Shown: positions 15,341-22,333 of the stretch, piece by piece | Layout: each line of letters begins with the position of its first letter | Position numbering within the stretch: position 1 is the stretch's first letter | DNA from: an uncultured Lachnospiraceae bacterium | GTDB taxonomy: Bacteria; Bacillota; Clostridia; Lachnospirales; Lachnospiraceae | DNA: 26,646 bases | Assembly: GCA_910588865.1 (NCBI GenBank) | Contig: CAJUSJ010000055.1 | Span: forward strand, 1-26,646 | Reading direction: 5' to 3' | Translations under genes and position numbers: made by a program | The notes under the pieces: generated by a model | The model's input: the letters and a program-made list of their open reading frames with translations, nothing else | Told to the model about the DNA's origin: nothing | Database searches by the model: none

Positions 15341-15388
15341 GTATGATATCGTACCACATATTATAGTACGAAATCATACTGATGTCAA
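15341..15388 (-). promoter_or_regulatory. Consensus promoter overlapped by two MarR-type operators
   Basis: On the minus strand a perfect TTGACA (15383-15388), 17-bp spacer and perfect TATAAT (15360-15365) are present. A 14-bp near-palindrome GTATGATATCGTAC lies just downstream of the -10 (15341-15354). Its inverted copy, with one mismatch, fills the spacer (15366-15379). The centres are 25 bp apart. This arrangement is a textbook steric-repression site and fits the MarR protein encoded directly downstream. Confidence 0.85.
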
Positions 15389-15399
15389 TCAATTTTTTA

Positions 15400-15428
15400 T
15401 GGACAAGGCAGACCGAACCTATTATAAT
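15400..15428 (+). promoter_or_regulatory. Sigma-A promoter of the P-loop protein gene
   Basis: TGGACA (15400-15405), a 17-bp spacer and TATAAT (15423-15428) form a near-consensus promoter divergent from the marR promoter. The -35 elements are only about 11 bp apart, so the MarR protein might affect it too. Confidence 0.7.
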
Positions 15429-15463
15429 ATTATCAGCGTTGGCGGAAAGGAGGGCTAAAGCCT

Positions 15464-16378
15464 GTGCGGACAGTAACATTTGTGATCGGAGCCACAGCTT
15501 CCGGTAAAACTTATTTTATCAATACGAATTACTCCGATAAAGACGTTGATATTCTAAATGTATATGACTATCAGCAGCGTGCGTATGAAGAAGCCGGATT
15601 TGGCAGCTCTATTCCTTTTGGAGCCAGTTTTCGCTGTCTTCTGAAGGCTCAGGATATGCTGCTGGAGGATATTATAAAGAAACTTCAGGCAGGGCGGGAC
15701 GTGGTTGTGGAACAGACCTTTTTCAAAGCCAAACGACGCATAGCATATATTGAAAAAATCAGGGAGACAGCCCAGGTCTTCATTGAAACCTATGTAATGT
15801 GTCCCAGCGATTCCCGCTGGAAAAGCAATCTTGAAAGCAGAAAACTTGAGGGCCGCTACGAGTCATTTAAACGCGCCAGGGAAGAAATGGAGTTTCCCAA
15901 TCCCGCGGAAGGAATCGACCAGATCTATGAGGTCGCGGACGGGGTTGTTACCCTGAGAATGGACCCCCCGAGCCCTGAAACCGTAGAAAAAGCAAAAGAG
16001 GAACTGGCCCGGGAAGCAGAGCGCATACAGGCTGAAGACGAGGCTGTGAGAAAAAGAAAAGAACTTATAGAAAGCATGAAGGTGAGACCCTTTTGGCACT
16101 ATTGCGAGGTTTGCGGCAGAAAAGAGTTCATCACAGCCAAAGATGCTTTTGACACCGGCTGGGATTATCCTCCCCAAATGGGATATTTCGGCCTGCTCAG
16201 TCCGAGAACCTGCGGAAATTGTACAATAAAGGACACCTTATATATGAAAATAAATTCACCAGGCAGATTCCCGGTTGTAATAGAAAGCGAGCTTACTCCG
16301 GCAGAACTTATAACCTGGAGAAGGATTAAGTCCGAACCGGAGAGCCTTCTTGTGGACGAGACGGCCCAAAGGCGCTGA
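15464..16378 (+). CDS. P-loop kinase (zeta-toxin/AAA_33-like) with zinc ribbon
   Basis: The 304-residue protein opens with a Walker A motif GATASGKT (9-16). Features typical of zeta-toxin/AAA_33 P-loop kinases follow: a central DVVVEQTFF strand (about 79-87) and an arginine-rich lid region with RKLEGRYESFKRAREE (126-141). A charged coiled-coil-like segment (about 170-205) links to a C-terminal zinc ribbon with C214xxC217 and C250xxC253. It probably phosphorylates a small molecule or nucleic-acid end, but the substrate is unknown. The start is a GTG at 15464, with AAAGGAGGG about a dozen bases upstream. There is no antitoxin-like neighbour, so a toxin role is not supported. Confidence 0.75.
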   Translation: MRTVTFVIGATASGKTYFINTNYSDKDVDILNVYDYQQRAYEEAGFGSSIPFGASFRCLLKAQDMLLEDIIKKLQAGRDVVVEQTFFKAKRRIAYIEKIRETAQVFIETYVMCPSDSRWKSNLESRKLEGRYESFKRAREEMEFPNPAEGIDQIYEVADGVVTLRMDPPSPETVEKAKEELAREAERIQAEDEAVRKRKELIESMKVRPFWHYCEVCGRKEFITAKDAFDTGWDYPPQMGYFGLLSPRTCGNCTIKDTLYMKINSPGRFPVVIESELTPAELITWRRIKSEPESLLVDETAQRR

Positions 16379-16461
16379 CAAACTGCCCGCGTTCCATGGG
16401 CCCATGATCATCAAAGCCACGAAAGAATGGGGAATCTGCTATATGAAACAACTGTGACGGA

Positions 16462-17085
16462 TCAATCCAGGCAGGTCACCTTCATGTCTGCGATAAAGGC
16501 CTCGGTCCCGATGTCCACGAAAATCCCTACGGAGCCGCGGCTTCCTATGCCATGTTTCATGTGGTCTACCACCAGCACCGGCTCCTTCTCATGATTCAGA
16601 TAAAATTCCGCCCGGTCATCTTCAATCACTGCCTTTAAGGCGATCCACTCCCCCAAACCAATATTCACAGGCGCCTCATATTCCGTGATGTGAAACTCCC
16701 GAAAATAGCTGAAGGTGTATCCCGGATATGAGAAATACTGACAGCCGTGGGACCTCCTCACCGGGTCTGTACAGTCCCGCCCATTGGTGGGCCTGACGTA
16801 AAAAGATTCAAATTCCGAATCCGTCTCATTTGCCCTGTACGCGATTCCGATAAACCCTCTGGCATGGGCCGGCGCGTCAGGCAGAAGGCGGCTGAGCATG
16901 TTCACTTCCACGATCCCGTTGTGGAATGAAAGGTCCTTTACCTTCGCGTAGGTATTCTCATCAGGCTCTTCGATCTTCTCCTTTTTGACAACCCGCAGAA
17001 CCGTTTTTCCGTCTAATTCCCTGTTCTCTATGGACGTGTTCACCGCTGTAAAGTTGGCCGCTTCCATGTTAATCTGTCTTTCCAC
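16462..17085 (-). CDS. LamG/DUF1080-like jelly-roll protein
   Basis: The 207-residue protein has the β-sandwich pattern of the LamG/3-keto-disaccharide hydrolase (DUF1080)-like superfamily: FHNGIVEVNMLSR, RGFIGIAYRAN, FESFYVRPTNGR, GEWIALKAVIEDDRAEFYLN, RGSVGIFVDIGTEAFIADMKV. No signal peptide is present, so it is probably cytoplasmic. The frame is open further upstream, but AAGGAG followed by GTG at 17085 marks the probable start. Carbohydrate binding or a sugar-modifying role can be inferred from the fold only. It is convergent with the P-loop gene with about 83 bp between stops. It is one of two such β-sandwich proteins in the window, the other being the DUF1349 protein. Confidence 0.7.
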   Translation of the reverse strand: MERQINMEAANFTAVNTSIENRELDGKTVLRVVKKEKIEEPDENTYAKVKDLSFHNGIVEVNMLSRLLPDAPAHARGFIGIAYRANETDSEFESFYVRPTNGRDCTDPVRRSHGCQYFSYPGYTFSYFREFHITEYEAPVNIGLGEWIALKAVIEDDRAEFYLNHEKEPVLVVDHMKHGIGSRGSVGIFVDIGTEAFIADMKVTCLD

Positions 17086-17244
17086 GTTTTTTCTCCTTCC
17101 GATTCGAGCTTTTGTGTCAGCTGACTCTGGCAGGCCCCAAAGCAGGCCGACACTTTTCTTTATTATAAAAGACTTTTCCGAAAACCGCAAGCAGGCACAA
17201 TTTTGTAACCTGTTACTGTTCACCGCAACTGACAGAAATCAAGG

Positions 17245-17273
17245 TAGATTTCCTTCCCGGCGTGTGCTATACT
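17245..17273 (+). promoter_or_regulatory. Orphan promoter facing gene debris
   Basis: TAGATT (17245-17250), a 17-bp spacer and TATACT (17268-17273) with the TGn extension form a plausible promoter. It points toward the MATE remnant at 17391. The interval 17086-17390 holds nothing else except the 13-base motif at 17211-17223. Confidence 0.4.
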
Positions 17274-17390
17274 CTTCTTTAATTGCCTCCCTTCCCGGTC
17301 CGGCGGCCAGGATAAGGAGGCCCAAAAAGATAACAATTTGGATCACAGACAAAAGAGGGTCTCGGACATGAAAACCAGATCAGCAGGTAA

Positions 17391-17550
17391 AGCTTCCCCA
17401 TCCTCTGTAATGAGGTGTTCTTCGGCATAGGCAACATGATGGTGAATATCGTCCTGGGCCATCAGAGCGAGCAGGCCATTGCCGCCGTGGCCGTATTCCG
17501 GACCCTGGAAGGCCTTATCATTGCCTTTTTTACCGGCTTTTCCGACGCGG
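17391..17550 (+). pseudogene. MATE transporter internal fragment
   Basis: After an in-frame TAA the plus strand reads FPILCNEVFFGIGNMMVNIV, LGHQSEQAIAAVAVFRTLEG and LIIAFFTGFSDA. This pattern is typical of the start of the second half of MATE exporters (PILxNE...G.GN...N). About 53 residues are recognisable. Both flanks are lost, and downstream the frame continues into unrelated sequence that stops at 17618. It is a remnant of a fourth MATE gene and differs from the three intact ones in the window. Confidence 0.75.
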
Positions 17551-17695
17551 GCCTGGCCTCCATTGAAGAGTTCCGCAAAAACCACGAAGCGCGGTTGTCC
17601 CCCCGACAGCGGTCATAGACACCTGCCCCTTTCCGGGAGGGCCTAAAAAACAGAGACATTGAAAAAACACTGACAGACAAAGAGAGGATTAAGAA

Positions 17696-18277
17696 ATGCT
17701 CTACGACAAAGACATCCGCGAGCCTCTGTTTGACTTTCTGGAAGAACGGTACGGAAAGACGCGGATTATAGAGGAAAAGCAGGTGGGCCGATCCAGGGCG
17801 GATGTGGTTATGGTGCGCCCCGGCTCCCTGTCCGGAATCGAGATCAAAAGCGACGCTGACACCTACGCCCGGCTGGAGAGACAGGTCCAGGATTATGACC
17901 GATACTTTGACTACAATTACGTGGCCGCGGGCTCCAGCCACGGAAACCATGTAAAAGAACACGTTCCCAGCTGGTGGGGAATCATCACCGTGGAGCAGGA
18001 CCAGGATCAGGTGGATTTCTACGTTCTGCGGGAAGCCCTGCCCAATCCCAACCGGCTCCTTCGGGCCAAGCTCAGCCTCCTCTGGAGACCGGAGCTGGCC
18101 CATATCCAGAAGATCAACCAGCTGCCCAAGTACAGAGAAAAGAGCAAGCTTTTTGTTATGGAAAAGATCCTGGCCAAAGTGTCAGAAGACCTTCTCCACC
18201 AGCAGATCAGTCAGGAACTGTTTGAGAGAGATTATACAAAGATCGGGGAGATTATTAAGACTTACAAAAACAGATGA
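17696..18277 (+). CDS. sce7726-like protein with PD-(D/E)XK nuclease core
   Basis: The 193-residue protein has RADVVMV (34-40), SGIEIKSDADT (46-56) and a following helix RLERQVQDYDRYFDYNYVAAG. D36, E49 and K51 match the PD-(D/E)XK nuclease core as found in the sce7726/MmcB-like families. Such proteins are single-domain and predicted to act on DNA, but their biological role is uncertain. The rest is helical and contains REALPNPNRLLRAKLSLLWRPEL, a feature seen in this family. AGAGAGGA precedes the ATG. The upstream region is gene debris, so the gene may have arrived with or survived a rearrangement. It converges with the lipoprotein gene. Confidence 0.75.
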   Translation: MLYDKDIREPLFDFLEERYGKTRIIEEKQVGRSRADVVMVRPGSLSGIEIKSDADTYARLERQVQDYDRYFDYNYVAAGSSHGNHVKEHVPSWWGIITVEQDQDQVDFYVLREALPNPNRLLRAKLSLLWRPELAHIQKINQLPKYREKSKLFVMEKILAKVSEDLLHQQISQELFERDYTKIGEIIKTYKNR

Positions 18278-18320
18278 CAGGTCAGCGAAACCTGACCACA
18301 AGGAAGATCCCCGGAAAAAA

Positions 18321-18340
18321 GGAGGCTGTTCTCAGCCTCC
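18321..18340 (-). terminator. Terminator overlapping the lipoprotein stop codon
   Basis: The perfect stem GGAGGCTG/CAGCCTCC (18321-18328 and 18333-18340) has a 4-base loop. On the minus strand it is followed by TTTTTT. The TAG stop of the lipoprotein gene (18340-18342) touches the stem, so the terminator is packed against the coding end. Confidence 0.85.
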
Positions 18341-18927
18341 TATTTGGGTTCATAGCTTTTGTTGAAAGAATGTTTTACATCAATATCCGTCAGCACGTCG
18401 TTCTTATATTGAAAACAAATGGTGTAATCCCCGTCTGTCAAATAGTGGAACCGCTCATCGTCGCTCTCACGGCCATCCAGTTCCAGGCCCGGATAAAGCT
18501 CCGCCAGTTCTTCCGAGGTTTTTCCGATGGGATTAACGCCGTTTATGGAAAGATCCAAATCCTTATAAGTGTCATCCAACCCAAAAAATCCCACTTCCTC
18601 AATCACACACTGACCCACCGGCTTGGCCTTACTGCTTCTATTTGACAAAATCAGGGAAGCATAAGAATTTTTGTCTTTTACCAAATAGATGAAGGTGGTC
18701 CAGGATTGGTCCGGCAAATTAACAAGCCCTTTCTCCAGATTATTGATGGTAAAACCCGCCTCCTTCAATGAATCGGGAGTAGTCTTCCCCACCACCACGG
18801 AAGCTCCCTCAAGGAGCACTTCCGGAGGGGTGCCCGAGTCCTTCCCGCAGCCTGCCAAAAAGACAAAACAGCCTAAAAAAACATACAAACATAATTGTCT
18901 GAAAAACCTCGTCCCAAATTTTCTCAT
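18340..18927 (-). CDS. Predicted lipoprotein of unknown function
   Basis: The 195-residue protein has a lipoprotein signal peptide: basic N-terminus, hydrophobic core (about 12-25) and lipobox LAGC with C27 as the lipidated cysteine. The mature part is a compact polar domain (SVVVGKTTPDSLKEAGF..., SINGVNPIGKTSEELAELYPGLELDG). It contains a repeated G-K-T-x(1-2)-[DE]-[ED/S]L motif reminiscent of small repeat domains in Gram-positive cell-surface lipoproteins. It should be anchored on the outer face of the membrane. No named family was recognised. It lies 39 bp downstream of the second REC-GGDEF gene and is probably co-transcribed with it. It could be an output or partner of that signalling protein; this is inference. 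Confidence 0.75.
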   Translation of the reverse strand: MRKFGTRFFRQLCLYVFLGCFVFLAGCGKDSGTPPEVLLEGASVVVGKTTPDSLKEAGFTINNLEKGLVNLPDQSWTTFIYLVKDKNSYASLILSNRSSKAKPVGQCVIEEVGFFGLDDTYKDLDLSINGVNPIGKTSEELAELYPGLELDGRESDDERFHYLTDGDYTICFQYKNDVLTDIDVKHSFNKSYEPK

Positions 18928-18966
18928 CCCTTACCTGCCCTTTTATTTTTATGTATATAATTCCTC

Positions 18967-19884
18967 TCAGGTTTCGTGCCACTGCTCCATCTTCTCATTG
19001 GCCCAGACCACCCGGTTTCTCCCGTATCTCTTCGCGTCATAGAGCATGGTGTCCGCGATTTTCAAATAGACCTCGTAGGAATTCTCCCTCTGGGGGATCA
19101 CCGTGATCCCTCCGATACTGACAGTCACCCACTGAGACACAGAAGGATCATGATCAATGTGAAGGGCCTCCACGGCCCGGCGGATCTTCTTTAAATACTC
19201 AAAAGCCCTCTTGGCGTTGTCGCCCAAAAAGAAAGCCACAAACTCTTCTCCCCCATATCTGGCCAGAAAATCCGTACTGCGCTGCAAATAAGAGGACACG
19301 GTCTTCGCCACCCCGGCGATAACCTTGTCCCCCGCCGGGTGGCCGAAGGTGTCATTATACGCCTTAAAATGATCAATATCAAACATACAGACAGAAAAGG
19401 GTACCTGCAGACGGGTGGCCTCATTCCACTTCACAATGCTGTAAGTGTCGTGCTGCCGCCTGTTGGCGATCCCTGTCAGCTGGTCAGTCATGGACTGGTG
19501 CTCCACCTGCTTGCGGTACTTGTACAGCTTGATGTGGGTGTTGACTCTGGCCTTGACGATGAGAGGGTGAAAGGGCTTTGATATGTAGTCCACTGCCCCC
19601 AGAGTCAGGCCCAGCTGTTCATGCTGAATATCCGAAAGACTTGTGATCAGAATCACCGGGATACTCTGGGTGATGATCTCCTCCTGTAATTTCTTCAGCA
19701 GCGTAAATCCGTCCATCCCCGGCATGACCACGTCCAGCAGAATCAGGGAATAGTCACCGGAGCTGGCATAGTTTAAACCGTCCTCCGCCGTCTGGGCAAC
19801 TCTGATATCATAATCAGCTTCCAAAATAGATTTTAATTGAGTAGCCTGTATGGGGCTGTCGTCAACGATCAATACTTTTTCCAT
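18967..19884 (-). CDS. Response regulator with GGDEF output (paralogue of 1442-2359)
   Basis: The 305-residue protein has the same length and domain order as the one at 1442-2359. The receiver has D8/D9, phospho-acceptor D51 in LLDVVMPGMDG, T81 and K103. The GGDEF domain has RSTD at the inhibitory site and GGEEF as active site. Long stretches, such as the DIDxFKxYNDTFGHPAGDKVI region, are nearly identical between the two copies, and both end in a similar EQW tail. It should make c-di-GMP. GAGGAG is seven bases upstream of the ATG. A lipoprotein gene follows in the same unit. There is no kinase gene nearby, so the source of the phosphate is unknown. Confidence 0.93.
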   Translation of the reverse strand: MEKVLIVDDSPIQATQLKSILEADYDIRVAQTAEDGLNYASSGDYSLILLDVVMPGMDGFTLLKKLQEEIITQSIPVILITSLSDIQHEQLGLTLGAVDYISKPFHPLIVKARVNTHIKLYKYRKQVEHQSMTDQLTGIANRRQHDTYSIVKWNEATRLQVPFSVCMFDIDHFKAYNDTFGHPAGDKVIAGVAKTVSSYLQRSTDFLARYGGEEFVAFFLGDNAKRAFEYLKKIRRAVEALHIDHDPSVSQWVTVSIGGITVIPQRENSYEVYLKIADTMLYDAKRYGRNRVVWANEKMEQWHET

Positions 19885-19965
19885 GTCGCACTCCTCGTTT
19901 TTTAGGCGTTTTCCTTAAGTCACATTAAAAGTCCGAAATCCGGGAAACCCGGCTGTAATAATTCT

Positions 19966-19994
19966 ATTATAACATGACAAACACACTTAAGCAA
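19966..19994 (-). promoter_or_regulatory. Promoter of the second REC-GGDEF gene
   Basis: On the minus strand TTGCTT (19989-19994), a 17-bp spacer and perfect TATAAT (19966-19971) are present. In the leader is a small perfect hairpin CCGGG-AAA-CCCGG (19940-19952). No c-di-GMP riboswitch was recognised in the short leader. Confidence 0.6.
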
Positions 19995-20058
19995 GACGTC
20001 TGTGACCCAATACTCCGCGACAATCCGTTTTCCCTCTCCCCTCCTCATCTGACTGGGA

Positions 20059-20283
20059 GACTCCGCTGATTATTGCTCCCTCCACCTCATTGAGGATCAG
20101 ATAATCCACATCACCAAGAGGCAGCTCCAGGATGTCCTGGTCCGCGGGAGACGGGTTCAGCACAATCTTCATCCTCAGGCCTTTGGCTCTCTCCATAATG
20201 CAGGGAATCTGGTTGATCTCATTTTTCGGCACAAGAACATCCCCTTCATAAAAATCCTCCTTCCACTGGTTCCTATCCCAAAA
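20059..20283 (-). pseudogene. Ribokinase (PfkB family) fragment
   Basis: The minus strand reads FYEGDVLVPKNEINQIP, KIVLNPSPADQDILELPL and VDYLILNEVEGAIISG. These match the central part of ribokinases (LVLQNEIN..., LNPSP, LNExE). An in-frame TGA lies just upstream of 20283, and after ISG the frame runs into unrelated sequence that ends at 19987. About 75 residues of a roughly 300-residue enzyme remain, without the C-terminal catalytic GAGD motif. It is a non-functional remnant. Confidence 0.75.
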
Positions 20284-20384
20284 TCACGACCCTCTTCTTC
20301 CTTTCCGTCTGCCTTAAAGTATACAAAAAAAGCCTCCCCCCTCAACGAAAATCAGGTCAAAACAGGAAAATCCAACGCTTTGCT

Positions 20385-20418
20385 TGTTACTGTTCACAGG
20401 TACCCTGTGAACGTAACA
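20385..20418. repeat. Near-perfect inverted repeat in gene debris
   Basis: TGTTAC-T-GTTCACAGG (20385-20400) pairs with CCTGTGAAC-GTAACA (20404-20418), leaving one unpaired T and a 3-base loop. The first 13 bases, TGTTACTGTTCAC, also occur at 17211-17223 in the other debris region. It has no T-tract, so it is not a standard terminator. Confidence 0.7.
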
Positions 20419-20463
20419 GCATATGCCCATTAAAAATCCCCTGCCGATGACGGCGGGGAACGC

Positions 20464-20616
20464 GGCTGGACCTTCTGGCAGTATACCAACCAGGGAAGAA
20501 TGAAAAGATTTTCAGGAGAAGAAGCCTTTGTGGACCTGAACGCCTTTGGCGGAACCCGGGAGCAGTGGCTTTCCTTTTCCGCCCTGCCTCTTAAAGACAC
20601 CGGGGCGGCTCCTTAG
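20464..20616 (+). pseudogene. C-terminal fragment of a GH25 lysozyme
   Basis: The plus strand reads WTFWQYTNQGRMKRFSG, then VDLNAFGGTREQWLSF and a stop at 20614-20616. The WxFWQYT...G...DxNxFxG pattern is the conserved end of glycoside hydrolase family 25 (Chalaropsis-type) lysozymes. The catalytic part of the gene is absent, because the region immediately upstream has stop codons and no family match. It is a short remnant whose stop is 12 bases from the endonuclease V stop on the other strand. Confidence 0.7.
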
Positions 20617-20628
20617 CCGCCGGGATGA

Positions 20629-21330
20629 TCACACAGCGCTCAGTTCCCTCCGCCTCCTGTGGGTCTCTATATCCGCCAGCCTGGTAGGCATGGGAATATG
20701 GCTTTCCCCATTGACAAACCCGCGGACCACCTTTGTGGCCGTATCCAGATCAATATAATTTCCCACTGACACAAAAACCGGCCTCACATCCTTTACCGTG
20801 CGCAATACCCTGCCGCACACCTCTCCCTCTGCCACAATATCTGTGTAAGCGAATCTCTCGTTGGCCGGCATGGTAAATTGGGCATCCTCAAGCTTATAAT
20901 AATGTTTCGCCACCCCGATGGTAGGTTTGCCAAGATAAAAAGAAGCATGAGTGGCGATTCCCATGCGGCGGGGGTGAAGATACCCGTTTCCGTCAAACAG
21001 ATACAGCTCCGGCTCCGCTGTCAGCTTTTTCACCGTCTCCAGGATCAGCGGCAGCTCCCGAAAGGCAAGACAGCCCGGTATGTAGGGAACCTCCACCTCC
21101 CCAAACGAATACACGCTCTCCACCACCTCCTTTGTGCTCTGCCGCAGAACCACCACACAGCATACCGCGTACTCCCGTTCCCCCTGACTCCAGTAAGCCA
21201 GGTCGATTCCGGCCACTGTCTCAAATTCTTCCGCCCTCTTTTCTCCCTTTTGGACCACCATGGGCCTCAGCTTTGTCTGAATGCTGACAGCATGTTCCAG
21301 GGAAAGGCTCTTCCATGCTTCTCTGTCCAT
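20629..21330 (-). CDS. nfi: Endonuclease V
   Basis: The 233-residue protein is a clear endonuclease V, which cleaves DNA (and possibly RNA) one nucleotide 3' of deoxyinosine in the repair of deaminated adenine. Visible landmarks are D43 in AGIDLAY, the PYIPGCLAFRE wedge (82-92) with Y83 and E92, and D113 in LFDGNGYLHPRRMGIATHAS. The Mg-binding D43, E92 and D113 are present. AAAAGGAG lies five bases before the ATG. A 47-codon frame with its own ribosome-binding site overlaps the start. It is the last gene of a minus-strand run beginning with the PTS gene and is 154 bp from the YitT stop, so it may have its own control. Confidence 0.93.
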   Translation of the reverse strand: MDREAWKSLSLEHAVSIQTKLRPMVVQKGEKRAEEFETVAGIDLAYWSQGEREYAVCCVVVLRQSTKEVVESVYSFGEVEVPYIPGCLAFRELPLILETVKKLTAEPELYLFDGNGYLHPRRMGIATHASFYLGKPTIGVAKHYYKLEDAQFTMPANERFAYTDIVAEGEVCGRVLRTVKDVRPVFVSVGNYIDLDTATKVVRGFVNGESHIPMPTRLADIETHRRRRELSAV

Positions 21331-21410
21331 ATGTTCTCCTTTTTGCGGCTGGTAAAAGACAATCTGTAATCAAAAGGCTTTGCCTGAAACTGGATCAAAT
21401 CATAAATCAT
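21267..21410 (-). CDS. Possible 47-codon upstream ORF overlapping the endonuclease V start
   Basis: AAGGAGGG stands seven bases before an ATG at 21410 (MIYDLIQFQAKPFDY...), and the frame ends at 21267 inside the endonuclease V gene in another frame. The first 30 residues look more protein-like than the overlapping part. No family was recognised. It could be a coupled leader peptide or a chance frame after a real ribosome-binding site left by a lost gene. Confidence 0.25.
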   Translation of the reverse strand: MIYDLIQFQAKPFDYRLSFTSRKKENIWTEKHGRAFPWNMLSAFRQS

Positions 21411-21484
21411 CTTCTTCCCTCCTTCTGTACTCCTCATCCTACCATATTTCGCGGCCCTCTCTTCCCACCACAGGCTCCCTGTCA

Positions 21485-22333
21485 TCAATCCAGAGGCTTC
21501 TGATAAAAAGATCCCACAAAAGACTCTGTGGGCAGCACGTTGACGATCACCGCCGGGTCAATGGCTTTCAGGCGCAGAAGGATATCATGGACCTCATAAG
21601 TGGAGACCACTGTGTGCAGAAGGCTCATTTTCTTTCCGCTGTAGCCCCCATAACCCTCCACCACGGAGATCCCGTGACGGCATGTGCCCACGTACTCCCT
21701 CACCACCTCATCCGCCTTCTGGGTGGTGATCTGAAGAGTCACCCGCTTAAACCGGTGATAAAAACTGTCTATGGTCCTGGTGGCGATAAACTGATACAAG
21801 ATCGAATACCCCGCGTGCTCCCAGCCGAACAAAATCCCGAACACACACAGAAGACCGCAGTTGAACACAAACACATACTGCCAGATAGATTTCCCCATCC
21901 GGTTGGACACATACAGGGCGATAAAATCCATGCCTGCCGTGGAAGCGTTTCCCTTCAGGGCCACCGACACCGCCAGTCCGTAGAGAAAACCGCCGAAACA
22001 GATATTCAACAGTACATCGTCAAACAGGGGGTCGCTTTTTATCACACGCAAAAACAGGCTGGCCAGCACCACCTGGGCCATGGAGAACAGAACAAATTTT
22101 TTTCCGATATGACGGTAGCAGAACAGCGCGACCGGAATATTGAGAAGCACCATGCCCATAGACGTGGTAAAGGCAAAACCGGCAGCCCCGGCGATCTTTG
22201 ACAGCAGCGCGGCGATTCCCGTAAAGCCGCTGGGCAGAAGCTGCACCGGCTCCAGAAATACATTCATGGCAAATGCCTGCAAAAGGGCGGAGGCTGTCAC
22301 CGCCGCCGCCATAATGAAGTATCTGTTTTTCAT
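21485..22333 (-). CDS. YitT family membrane protein (DUF161/DUF2179)
   Basis: The 282-residue protein has five to six membrane segments in its first 185 residues, with the family signatures FLEPVQLLPSGFTGIAAL and KGNASTAGMDFIALYVSNRMGKS. A soluble C-terminal DUF2179 domain (about 205-275) follows, with ITTQKADEVVREY and GGYSGKKMSLLHTVVS. The family is widespread in Firmicutes and of uncertain function; a transporter role is suspected. Its ATG overlaps the cutC stop by 4 bp (ATGA), so the two genes are translationally coupled. No terminator lies between it and the endonuclease V gene. Confidence 0.92.
   Translation of the reverse strand: MKNRYFIMAAAVTASALLQAFAMNVFLEPVQLLPSGFTGIAALLSKIAGAAGFAFTTSMGMVLLNIPVALFCYRHIGKKFVLFSMAQVVLASLFLRVIKSDPLFDDVLLNICFGGFLYGLAVSVALKGNASTAGMDFIALYVSNRMGKSIWQYVFVFNCGLLCVFGILFGWEHAGYSILYQFIATRTIDSFYHRFKRVTLQITTQKADEVVREYVGTCRHGISVVEGYGGYSGKKMSLLHTVVSTYEVHDILLRLKAIDPAVIVNVLPTESFVGSFYQKPLD

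Noticed and set aside
15464..16378. Zeta-type toxin-antitoxin module
   Set aside because: No small antitoxin gene precedes or follows the P-loop protein, and the added zinc ribbon is not typical of zeta toxins.
16390..16440. Short plus-strand frame ending KATKEWGICYMKQL after the P-loop gene
   Set aside because: It looks slightly protein-like but has no ribosome-binding site, is under 30 codons and matches nothing that I can name. It may be debris, but I cannot support it as a feature.
20385..20418. Rho-independent terminator
   Set aside because: The stem is strong, but neither strand has a T-tract after it and it follows no intact gene.
21380..22201. Plus-strand frame of about 270 codons opposite the YitT gene
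   Set aside because: It is rich in His and Gln, as expected from the reverse complement of a membrane protein gene, and the YitT match on the minus strand is unambiguous.
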